57,317 nucleotides of DNA from NCBI GenBank assembly GCA_030524585.1, contig JAUNGJ010000007.1, positions 1 through 57,317 on the forward strand, read 5' to 3'. The notes under the pieces are model-generated. The model was given only the letters and a program-made list of their open reading frames with translations. It was not told the DNA's origin and searched no databases. This document shows, in pieces, positions 50,917 to 57,317 of this stretch. The first letter of the stretch is position 1, and every line of letters begins with the position of its first letter. This DNA is from Eubacteriales bacterium. GTDB lineage: Bacteria > Bacillota > Clostridia > Lachnospirales > Lachnospiraceae. The translations under genes were made by a program, and so were the position numbers.

Positions 50917-52101
50917 ATGAAGGACTTGAAGCATTTGTATTATCTGGAGAATCTTCTCACAGAGGCAAATAATGATCTGGTCAGGCAGGCCCAGGACGCG
51001 GGAAGGATTGCGGTTGGAAATGTGTGTAGCCTGATTCCGGAGGTACTGATGGACCTTCCGGGCTGTTTCTCAGTCAGGCTGCGGGCGCCCAGAACCGGGT
51101 CCATAGAAATCGGGACCTATTATATGACTAGTCTTCTCTGTGAGTTCTGCCGGGCGTTGGTGGAGCGTGCGGTAGAGGGCGGATATGAATTTCTGGATTG
51201 TATCATGGCGCCGGATGCATGTGCGGCGATGAACCGGGCGGTAGAGAACATGGAGCTTTTAAGGACCTGTAATAAGGAAAAGTTTTTTATCACCTATTCG
51301 GATGTGCCGATGAAGTCGGATGAGACTGCGCTGAAGCACTATGTGAAGCAGATGCGTATCCGCGTGTTGGAACCCCTTCGGGATGTGTACGGAATTGATG
51401 TATCCGATGAGGCCCTCCGCAAGACGGTGGAGCGGCATAACCGGATGTGCAGATTGATTCGCAGGATTGGAGAATTTCGTAAGGAAGAAAATCCCCGGAT
51501 CACTGGCTATGAGTTTCATGTGCTCTGTCTGGCAACCTATGTCTGTCCAAAGGAATCATTGATTCCGATTTTAGAGGAGACGCTGGAAGAAATAAAAACG
51601 CGGGAGCCGGAGGCGAAAAATCCCTTCCGGGCGCGGGTGGTATTGGCCGGTTCTGAGATCGATGACCTTGATTTCATTAAGCTGATTGAGGAAAACGGGG
51701 CGATGGTGGTGGCGGACAGACATTGTTTTGGCTCCTTCCCGGGAAGGGACGAGATCCCGTTGAATGAAAAAGAGGATATGCTGACCCAGATCTGCAGGCA
51801 TTACATTACCGTTGGACAGTGTCCGCGTTATATGAATACGGAGAAGATCAATGAGCGGAAAGACTATGTCGACAGGCTGGCAAGAGAGTACGGAGCGGAC
51901 GGAATCATTTATGAACAGATGAAATTCTGCGATTACTGGGGGTATGAACGCATGGCTGCAAGCTATATCATGCATCACGATTACGGATACCCGGTTCTGT
52001 CGCTAGACCGGCCTTATGTGGTGGGAACGTCCGGCCAGCTCCGCACCCGGGTGCAGGCATTTGTAGAAAGTCTTGAGATTAAGAAGATACAGAGGAGGTA
52101 A
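50917..52101 (+). CDS. 2-Hydroxyacyl-CoA dehydratase family subunit A (HgdB/BcrC-like)
   Basis: A 394-residue protein of the benzoyl-CoA reductase / 2-hydroxyglutaryl-CoA dehydratase family (PF06050). GYEFLDCIMAPDACAAMNRAVEN near 90 carries one Cys-rich loop typical of cluster ligands; RARVVLAGSEIDDLDFIKLIEENGAMVVADRHCFGS near 245-280 is the second-domain signature, and GADGIIYEQMKFCDYWGYERM near 325 includes another candidate ligand Cys. Such subunits hold a 4Fe-4S or, in double-cubane proteins, an 8Fe-9S cluster. It follows the CooC-like gene and pairs with the 512-residue subunit. No CoA-transferase or ligase is near. The substrate is unknown. Confidence 0.85.
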   Translation: MKDLKHLYYLENLLTEANNDLVRQAQDAGRIAVGNVCSLIPEVLMDLPGCFSVRLRAPRTGSIEIGTYYMTSLLCEFCRALVERAVEGGYEFLDCIMAPDACAAMNRAVENMELLRTCNKEKFFITYSDVPMKSDETALKHYVKQMRIRVLEPLRDVYGIDVSDEALRKTVERHNRMCRLIRRIGEFRKEENPRITGYEFHVLCLATYVCPKESLIPILEETLEEIKTREPEAKNPFRARVVLAGSEIDDLDFIKLIEENGAMVVADRHCFGSFPGRDEIPLNEKEDMLTQICRHYITVGQCPRYMNTEKINERKDYVDRLAREYGADGIIYEQMKFCDYWGYERMAASYIMHHDYGYPVLSLDRPYVVGTSGQLRTRVQAFVESLEIKKIQRR

Positions 52102-52104
52102 GCA

Positions 52105-53643
52105 ATGGGAAAGAAGATAAACAGCGAAAAACTTGGTAATTTCTATTATGGAAATAAGACCAAGAAGCGCAGAGAATGGCGCGGCGTGACCGATACCTGG
52201 TACGATTATACCCGTTGGCTTGCCAACTGGAAGGTCATGGCCAAATTTATGATGAAGCCGGCAAATTTAAAGGGCTTTTTCCGTTACCGCTGGATGGGAA
52301 GCTACCTGGCGGTGCCGGATTTTGTAGACCGTCATACGGAAGGACTGCGCGGGCCCCAGCTTCGGATTGCCCACAAGGAATTTGACTTTATTGTGGAGCA
52401 TGTGTGCGAGACCATTGGAAATCTGTTCCGGGCAGATCCGGAGTGTGGGAATGATGTGGAATTTAATAAGAAGATCGTCGTGTTTGATGAGAATATGATG
52501 TCACAGATCATGAATGGTTTTCCGAACCTTCAGATGGTATGCCGGGAAATTCCGGTGGTATATACGCCGTCTACCGTTCTTCAGGAAGGGGTGCTGCATT
52601 ATATTGATGTGGCCGAGGAATTTGGACTGCCCTCCGACGTCTGTCCGATGCCGGCGGCAGAGCTTGGATGCGCTATTGACGATGATTTTCCGCAGGTTGG
52701 CGTCTGCGCGGTAAACTGTAATACGACCTGTGACGGAAGTCTGATGGGAAATGGTGTGGAGGCCAGGAGATTTGATATTCCGACCTTCCAGCTTGCTGTG
52801 CCGATCCGGCACATGCAGGAGAGCGTACAGGAGTACGGAGCAGAGGAGATAAAGAATTGCATTCATTTTATTGAAGAACAGACGGGAGAGAAATTTGATT
52901 GGGATCACTATTTCAAATGTATGAAAACATTTAATGGCGAGACAAAGCTGTTTCGGGAGTGGCTGGATATGTCCAGGACCGATTATCCGCAGATTATCGG
53001 CAATAATGTGGCGCTTTACCGGGATGCCTACTATCAGGTTGGCGGAGGCCGCGACGAAAGATTTCTGGAAAATGACCGGGAGATCACGGAGCTTGGATAT
53101 CAGGGCTATGAGAATAAAACATCCTGTGTATCGGAAGTTCGCCATCGCGCCATTTTGTGGGGTGTACAGGCACAGTATTATACGGCGTTTCCGATTTGGC
53201 TGCAGAATTGCTGGGGAATCCTGCCGCTGATCGACATGCTCAGTCTTACCTCCACCAGCTATTACAGCGAGGATGATAAGGAACAGGCCTATCTGGATAT
53301 GGCAGATCTGTATATGAAGATGAATATGCGGAACCGTTCCAACGGAGGATACGAGGTGGGAGTGGATGATCTCTGGAGGTTCTGTGAAGAATTTCGCGCG
53401 GATATGGTCATTATGTATGAACATATCGGGTGTAAAGCGATGGCCGGATATCATGGGATTTTTGAAGAGCAGGCAAGAGAACGGGGGATTCATCTGATCT
53501 GGGTAACTCATGGATTGATGGATCCGAGAAAAGCTTCCAGAAAAGATATGCGCGGGGAGGTAAACCGCTATATGCGGGCTGTTCTTCAGGAAGAACCGCT
53601 GGATCCGACATTGGAAGACTTTGCGGATGAGAATAACTGGTAG
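52105..53643 (+). CDS. 2-Hydroxyacyl-CoA dehydratase family subunit B
   Basis: A 512-residue protein of the same PF06050-type superfamily, longer than its partner. The first 100 residues are basic and Trp/Tyr-rich. Cys-rich segments are LPSDVCPMPAAELGCAIDDDFPQVGVCAVNCNTTCDGSLMG near 180-218, where CAVNCNTTCDG is the candidate cluster or substrate loop, and IMYEHIGCKAMAGYHGIFEEQARERGI near 430, the second-domain signature. It begins 3 bases after the previous stop, so the two are an obligate pair. The activator gene is 18 bases downstream. No known dehydratase of defined substrate resembles it closely enough for me to name one. Confidence 0.85.
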   Translation: MGKKINSEKLGNFYYGNKTKKRREWRGVTDTWYDYTRWLANWKVMAKFMMKPANLKGFFRYRWMGSYLAVPDFVDRHTEGLRGPQLRIAHKEFDFIVEHVCETIGNLFRADPECGNDVEFNKKIVVFDENMMSQIMNGFPNLQMVCREIPVVYTPSTVLQEGVLHYIDVAEEFGLPSDVCPMPAAELGCAIDDDFPQVGVCAVNCNTTCDGSLMGNGVEARRFDIPTFQLAVPIRHMQESVQEYGAEEIKNCIHFIEEQTGEKFDWDHYFKCMKTFNGETKLFREWLDMSRTDYPQIIGNNVALYRDAYYQVGGGRDERFLENDREITELGYQGYENKTSCVSEVRHRAILWGVQAQYYTAFPIWLQNCWGILPLIDMLSLTSTSYYSEDDKEQAYLDMADLYMKMNMRNRSNGGYEVGVDDLWRFCEEFRADMVIMYEHIGCKAMAGYHGIFEEQARERGIHLIWVTHGLMDPRKASRKDMRGEVNRYMRAVLQEEPLDPTLEDFADENNW

Positions 53644-53661
53644 ACAAAGGAGGGCGAAGTA

Positions 53662-54462
53662 ATGAGCAAATATTTTGGAGGATGTGACGTCGGTTCTACT
53701 TATACAAAATGTGTGATCATTGATGAGAAAGGAAACATGGCTGCAAATACCACTATAAGGAGTAAAATTAACGCGGAAAAGAGCTCGGCGCTTGCTCTTC
53801 AGGAGACGGTTGCCCAGGTTCCAGGGCTTTCATCGGCGAAGGAGCTTACTTATCTGGTGGGAACCGGTTATGGGCGCAATAAAGTTCCGTCAGCGGATGA
53901 GAATATCAGCGAGATCAGCTGTCATGCAATGGGCGTGCATGTAACCGATCCCGGTGTACGTGCGATTATTGATATTGGCGGACAGGATATTAAAGGAATT
54001 GCAATTGATACGGATGGAACGGTGAAGAATTTTGCGATGAATGACAAGTGTGCGGCCGGAACCGGACGGTTTTATGAGGCGATGGCGAATGCCTTTGAAT
54101 TGTCGCTGGAAGAGTTCTCTAATCTGTCGCTTTCAGCAAAGAATGTGATTCCGATTACCGCCCAGTGTACTGTTTTCGCAGAAAGTGAAGTCATCACGCT
54201 GGTAGGGGAAGGAAAACCGATGAACGAGAATGCGGCGGGAATCCAGAAATCGGTGGCAAAAAGATGCTTTGTTATGGCAAAAAAGGCGGGAGCCGTAAGC
54301 AGTATTACCCTGACCGGAGGCTGTGCCAAAAACGCGGGACTCAAGAAGGCAATTGAACAGGTGCTGAAGCTGAAAGTCATAGAGCTTGCGATCGATCCGC
54401 AGCTAATGGGAGCTTTGGGAGCGGCAGAATACGCAAGACAAAAGGGAATGGCAAAGTCATAG
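53662..54462 (+). CDS. BadF/HgdC-type ATP-dependent activator
   Basis: A 266-residue ASKHA-fold ATPase. GGCDVGSTYTKCVIIDEKG opens, then VGTGYGRNKVPSADE, IIDIGGQDIKGIAIDTDG near 108, NDKCAAGTGRFYEAMA near 130 and TAQCTVFAESEVITL near 168. The two Cys (NDKC and TAQC) are the ligands of the 4Fe-4S cluster shared across the activator homodimer. LTGGCAKNAGLKKAI and LMGALGAAEYA are the C-terminal ATPase motifs. It injects a low-potential electron into the dehydratase-family partner at the cost of ATP. All key residues are intact, so the system should be functional. Confidence 0.95.
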   Translation: MSKYFGGCDVGSTYTKCVIIDEKGNMAANTTIRSKINAEKSSALALQETVAQVPGLSSAKELTYLVGTGYGRNKVPSADENISEISCHAMGVHVTDPGVRAIIDIGGQDIKGIAIDTDGTVKNFAMNDKCAAGTGRFYEAMANAFELSLEEFSNLSLSAKNVIPITAQCTVFAESEVITLVGEGKPMNENAAGIQKSVAKRCFVMAKKAGAVSSITLTGGCAKNAGLKKAIEQVLKLKVIELAIDPQLMGALGAAEYARQKGMAKS

Positions 54463-54481
54463 CATGGAAGGAGGAACGTCT

Positions 54482-54649
54482 GTGAAAAAGATAAAAAAGA
54501 TAATAAAGTTTGTACTGATTGCATTTGTAATTGTGTTTTTCCTGAGCTGGATCATTTATTTCTTCAATCTGGATATGAAAGCGTCCGTGTATTTGAAAAA
54601 GTTGATGGATAAGGTCTATGATATGAGGAAGAGAGACCGGAGATTATAA
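54482..54649 (+). CDS. Small single-pass membrane peptide
   Basis: A 55-residue peptide from a GTG with GGAAGGAGGAA upstream (which itself contains an in-frame ATG at 54464). It has a Lys-rich N-terminus (KKIKKII), a hydrophobic helix at about 8-28 (FVLIAFVIVFFLSWIIYFF) and a charged tail ending RKRDRRL. Charge on both ends suggests an inner-membrane peptide. It is 20 bases after the activator gene and before the operon terminator, so it likely belongs to the same transcript. I recognise no family; it may tether or stabilise the redox complex. Confidence 0.65.
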   Translation: MKKIKKIIKFVLIAFVIVFFLSWIIYFFNLDMKASVYLKKLMDKVYDMRKRDRRL

Positions 54650-54673
54650 ATTAAGGGAGAAGGGTCACGAAAC

Positions 54674-54707
54674 AACAAAAGCAGCTTCGCATGAGGCTGC
54701 TTTTGTT
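54674..54707. terminator. Bidirectional terminator after the ACS-like/dehydratase operon
   Basis: AACAAAAGCAGC pairs perfectly with GCTGCTTTTGTT around a 10-base loop. It lies between convergent genes and overlaps the tetR stop, and A- and T-rich stem edges allow use in both directions. Confidence 0.85.
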
Positions 54708-55254
54708 ATGCTTCCGGCCATGTGTCCTTCAGATAATCGGGCATGGCTTCGTAAAAGATGTCCGCCATCTGCTGCGGCGTCAGGATATCCGGCTCATTCA
54801 GCCAGTCCTGCAGGATGCCTACGCAGCCATGACAATAATGGCTGATGACATAGCGGTCATGGATTGACAGAACTTCGGATTTTGTGGACACTAGATAACG
54901 GTTCTCCACAATACTAAAGGAATAGGCAAACAGGAATCCGGAATGTGAATTCTGCCCGGAAGAGCGGAATGCCTTGCGGTAGTAGGTCAGATTCTGGCTG
55001 ATTGCAATGAACATATTTTCCAGAAATTCTTTCCAGTCCCGGCAGATCTTAGGGCCGATCAAATGCTCGGCAATCTCCATGGAATGGTAGTTCAATACAT
55101 CGTATTTATCCCGGAAATGGCGGTAAAACGTGGATTTGGATACCCTGCTTTCCCGGATGATCATCTCGACGGTTATTTTTTCGAAAGGAGTCGTACGCAT
55201 CAATCTGCTGAAGGACTGCCATATATGCTGTTTGGTAGTTGATGAGGAACCCAT
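54706..55254 (-). CDS. TetR family regulator next to MATE
   Basis: A 182-residue TetR-like regulator. TKQHIWQSFSRLMRTTPFEKITVEMIIRESRVSKSTFYRHFRDKYDVLNYHSMEIAEHLI is the DNA-binding domain, and the rest resembles the TetR C-terminal DhaS/YxaF-type bundle. GGGAGGG lies before the ATG at 55254. It is divergent from the MATE transporter gene with 134 bases between, the usual arrangement for a repressor of a drug efflux pump. Confidence 0.9.
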   Translation of the reverse strand: MGSSSTTKQHIWQSFSRLMRTTPFEKITVEMIIRESRVSKSTFYRHFRDKYDVLNYHSMEIAEHLIGPKICRDWKEFLENMFIAISQNLTYYRKAFRSSGQNSHSGFLFAYSFSIVENRYLVSTKSEVLSIHDRYVISHYCHGCVGILQDWLNEPDILTPQQMADIFYEAMPDYLKDTWPEA

Positions 55255-55322
55255 AAAACCCTCCCACAATGGATCTGTTAATAAATTAATTATACAGAAT
55301 CCGACGTTTTTTTACAATTGTG

Positions 55323-55351
55323 TTGCAAACAATTTTATATTGTTTTACCAT
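55323..55351 (+). promoter_or_regulatory. Possible promoter of the MATE gene
   Basis: TTGCAA (55323-55328), a 17-base spacer and TACCAT (55346-55351). The -10 is poor. ACAATTGT at 55314-55321 and AACAATTTTATATTGTTT form overlapping inverted repeats around it that could be the TetR operator. Confidence 0.4.
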
Positions 55352-55388
55352 TGGATGTAGATGCTGTAGAGAAAAGGATGAGATTGAG

Positions 55389-56768
55389 ATGAATAGGTTG
55401 AAGAAATTATTTGCGCCTGTAGATATGACCGTTGGCAGGCCCTGGGAGGATATCGCCGTTTTTACTGTGCCGATGCTGATCGGCAATGTTGCACAGCAGC
55501 TTTATAATACGGTGGACAGTGTGGTGGTCGGTCAATTTGTGGGCGATAACGCTCTGGCGGCGGTTGGAAGCGCCGGACCGATTTTAAATTTATTGATTGT
55601 GCTTTTTGTGGGAATCAGCGTGGGAGCCAGTATTATGGTCTCCCAGTATTTGGGCGCAAAAAACCGGGAGGCGCTGTCCCAGACCATCGGAACCTCTATT
55701 GTGCTGACAGGAATCGCGTCGCTGTTTGTTATGGTGGCGGCTACACTGGCGGCGAGACCGCTGCTGGAGCTTTTGAGCACTCCGGATACTATCATCGATT
55801 GGTGTACCTCTTATCTGAGGATTCTCTTCATCGGTGTTGCAGGTCTGGCTTATTATAATATTTTGAGCGGGATACTCAGAGGCCTTGGTGATTCGATGTC
55901 GGCGCTGCTGTATCTGCTGGTTGCCAGTGGTCTGAATATTGTACTGGATTTACTGTTTGTGGCGAAGTTGAATATGGGAGTTTCAGGCGTGGCGCTGGCC
56001 ACGGCAATTGCCCAGGGACTTTCTGCGCTTCTTTGCCTTCGGAGATTGACGAAGCTGAAGGAGCTGTTTGAGTTAAAGTGGAAGTATGTACGGCTGTCAA
56101 AGAACCATGCATACAATGTTGTCCGGCTGGGAGTGCCGTCTGGTTTGACCCAGGCAATTCTTTCTATGGCGATGCTGGTTGTACAGTCATTAACGAACAG
56201 CTTTGGAGAACTGTTTATTGCTGCAAATGTCATCGTTATGCGTGTGGATGGTTTTGCCATGATGCCGAATTTTTCCTTTGGTACGGCAATGACGACCTAT
56301 GCAGGACAGAATGTGGGAGCGGGAGAGTATGAGCGTGTATCCAAAGGGGCGAAGCAGGGAACGATGATGGCGATGGGAACTTCAGGGGTGATCGTCGTGC
56401 TGATTCTTTTATTTGGCAGAAATCTGATGAGAATTTTTACAAATACACCGGAGCTGGTTACGCTGAGTATGAATATGATGCGGATCCTGGCTGTGGGATA
56501 CGTCGCCGTAGCAGTAACCCAGACCCTGTCCGGAGTAATGCGCGGAGCTGGAGATACCATGACTCCCATGTGGATTTCTCTGGTTTCTACCATTGTAATT
56601 CGCGTGCCGGTGGCATACGGATTGGTATACTTAACCAGAACACCGCAGCTTCCCCAGGGAGAGAGAGCCTGTATCTTCATTTCGCTGCTGATTTCCTGGG
56701 TAATGGGGGCTGTGCTTACAAGCATTTTTTATAAGAGAGGAAAATGGAAGGAGAAAGCAGTGAAATAA
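55389..56768 (+). CDS. MATE family multidrug efflux transporter
   Basis: A 459-residue protein with 12 hydrophobic helices in two related halves. IAVFTVPMLIGNVAQQLYNTVDSVVVGQFVGDNALAAVGSAGPILNLLIVLFVGISVGASIMVSQYLGA is the MATE N-half opening, and FGTAMTTYAGQNVGAGEYERVSKGAKQG lies in the second half. It exports cationic drugs or metabolites driven by Na or proton gradients. The ATG at 55389 is used because the upstream ORF extension has no membrane-protein character. It is probably controlled by the divergent TetR. Confidence 0.93.
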   Translation: MNRLKKLFAPVDMTVGRPWEDIAVFTVPMLIGNVAQQLYNTVDSVVVGQFVGDNALAAVGSAGPILNLLIVLFVGISVGASIMVSQYLGAKNREALSQTIGTSIVLTGIASLFVMVAATLAARPLLELLSTPDTIIDWCTSYLRILFIGVAGLAYYNILSGILRGLGDSMSALLYLLVASGLNIVLDLLFVAKLNMGVSGVALATAIAQGLSALLCLRRLTKLKELFELKWKYVRLSKNHAYNVVRLGVPSGLTQAILSMAMLVVQSLTNSFGELFIAANVIVMRVDGFAMMPNFSFGTAMTTYAGQNVGAGEYERVSKGAKQGTMMAMGTSGVIVVLILLFGRNLMRIFTNTPELVTLSMNMMRILAVGYVAVAVTQTLSGVMRGAGDTMTPMWISLVSTIVIRVPVAYGLVYLTRTPQLPQGERACIFISLLISWVMGAVLTSIFYKRGKWKEKAVK

Positions 56769-56841
56769 AAAATCGCTTGATTTTTCCTGAAAATTTATGG
56801 TAAATTAATTTTCGCAAATAAAATATAGAAAGCATAAACGA

Positions 56842-56924
56842 CACAAGTAGTGCTGAGCACGTAAATCTGATCACGGTACATATGGGTATCTCGTAATCAG
56901 ACATCAGCATTACTTGTGTTTTTT
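56842..56924 (+). promoter_or_regulatory. Long structured leader ending in a terminator-like hairpin
   Basis: ACACAAGTAGTGCTGA (56842-56857) pairs with TCAGCATTACTTGTGT (56904-56919), 16 pairs with one G-U, directly followed by six T residues. Inside, TCTGAT (56867-56872) pairs with ATCAGA (56896-56901) and a further short helix is possible. It may be the terminator of the MATE transcript or a riboswitch/attenuator controlling the gene that begins 22 bases later. I cannot match it to a known class by eye. Confidence 0.6.
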
Positions 56925-56946
56925 GTGTCTAAAGGAGGAAAAAATT

Positions 56947-57317
56947 ATGCCAAGAAATCAATTTCAAAGGATGGTCTTTGCCTTCCTTACTGTATTAGTA
57001 ACCGTACATGCCTATGTTTTTTATAGTCTGTATGTAGTAAATGGAACTGTACTTATGAGTGTCACGGGGGCAGACTCCGTAATCCATGCAATCCATACCC
57101 AGGGAGGCGTTTACATGTTTGGGAAAATGCTGCCAATATGGGCAGTCATTGTAATTGAATTTTGCTTTGCTTATGGATTGGAGTGTATCATGGGAAGTCC
57201 CTGCTCATTCAAATTAGCCTGCAGGGTTTTTGATCCGCGGAAAAATCATCCGATGATATTTGAGAGTGCAATTATCTGCGCAACCGTTGGGCTGATGTGT
57301 CCGGCAATGAGTTTTCT
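56947..57317 (+). CDS. DUF2798-like membrane protein, partial at window end
   Basis: The first 123 residues of a membrane protein, cut by the window end. NQFQRMVFAFLTVLVTVHAYVFYSLYVVNGTV gives a first transmembrane helix with the N-terminal pattern common to DUF2798 proteins; GKMLPIWAVIVIEFCFAYGLECIMGSPCSFKLACRVFDPRKN is the second helix and loop, and IICATVGLMCPAMSF begins a third. AAAGGAGGA precedes the ATG. Function is unknown. It follows a long structured leader, so its expression may be conditional. Confidence 0.75.
   Translation, partial: MPRNQFQRMVFAFLTVLVTVHAYVFYSLYVVNGTVLMSVTGADSVIHAIHTQGGVYMFGKMLPIWAVIVIEFCFAYGLECIMGSPCSFKLACRVFDPRKNHPMIFESAIICATVGLMCPAMSF

Noticed and set aside
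52501-53511. 336-codon minus-strand frame inside the dehydratase-family gene
   Set aside because: It is antisense to a gene with strong family motifs and operon context; the translated protein has no coherent domain.
53662-54462. Activator read as part of a 2-hydroxyglutarate, lactate or phenyllactate fermentation operon
   Set aside because: No CoA-transferase, CoA-ligase, acyl-CoA dehydrogenase/Etf or 2-hydroxyacid dehydrogenase gene is nearby, so a classic fermentation assignment is not supported.

Overview
The window looks like a chromosomal segment of an anaerobic gut-type Firmicute, most likely a Lachnospiraceae (Clostridium cluster XIVa) species. This rests on AGGAGG-type ribosome binding sites, the mix of protein families (BaiCD/FldZ-like flavin reductases, 2-hydroxyacyl-CoA dehydratase modules, TRAP transporters, AzlCD, a GH43 xylosidase, DUF6273 lipoprotein), several GTG/TTG starts and no rRNA or phage core. 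I see no tRNA, rRNA, CRISPR array or intact insertion sequence. Species assignment is inference.

Layout. 1-8100: a loose, AT-richer accessory stretch with a Tiki/TraB-like secreted protein, a flavoprotein/nitroreductase pair, a LysR regulator broken by an internal deletion, a YbaK-type editing protein, an ECF sigma/anti-sigma/lipoprotein set, L-asparaginase and a decayed gene remnant. 8099-18640: an ECF-transporter S component, then a GC-richer same-strand cassette (GNAT, CysK-like, GST-like with a duplicated C domain, opine dehydrogenase-like, TRAP transporter, MmgE/PrpD, shortened aspartate-dehydrogenase-like, maleate-isomerase-like) that looks like uptake and breakdown of an unidentified amino- or thio-polycarboxylate. 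18794-23073: a MetNIQ-like importer with a DUF169 protein and a convergent AraC regulator. 23241-28437: a heterodimeric ABC exporter and glucose-6-phosphate isomerase. 28628-32194: TetR, SDR and a BaiCD-like FMN/FAD/FeS reductase with a striking double operator. 32408-36863: glycogen synthase, a short pyruvate kinase-like protein and a GH43 enzyme. 37082-41630: TetR, a second FMN/FAD/FeS reductase and both parts of an aconitase X enzyme. 41754-48747: small regulators and housekeeping genes (WYL, YjbR, GyrI-like, VanZ, Nudix, Gfo/Idh, AzlCD, YfcE, Cof-type HAD).

48900-54649 is the most interesting region. A His-rich CsoR-family metal sensor is followed by an orphan domain resembling part of acetyl-CoA synthase (ACS/CdhC), a CooC/AcsF-like nickel-maturation ATPase with its CxC motif, two 2-hydroxyacyl-CoA dehydratase/benzoyl-CoA reductase family subunits, their BadF/HgdC-type ATP-driven activator and a single-pass membrane peptide. 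No acyl-CoA ligase, CoA-transferase, CODH or complete ACS lies nearby, so this may be an undescribed ATP-driven metallo-reductase system. The window closes with a TetR/MATE divergent pair and a DUF2798-like membrane protein behind a long structured leader, cut by the window end.

All assignments come from reading the sequence and recalling family signatures; no database search was run.
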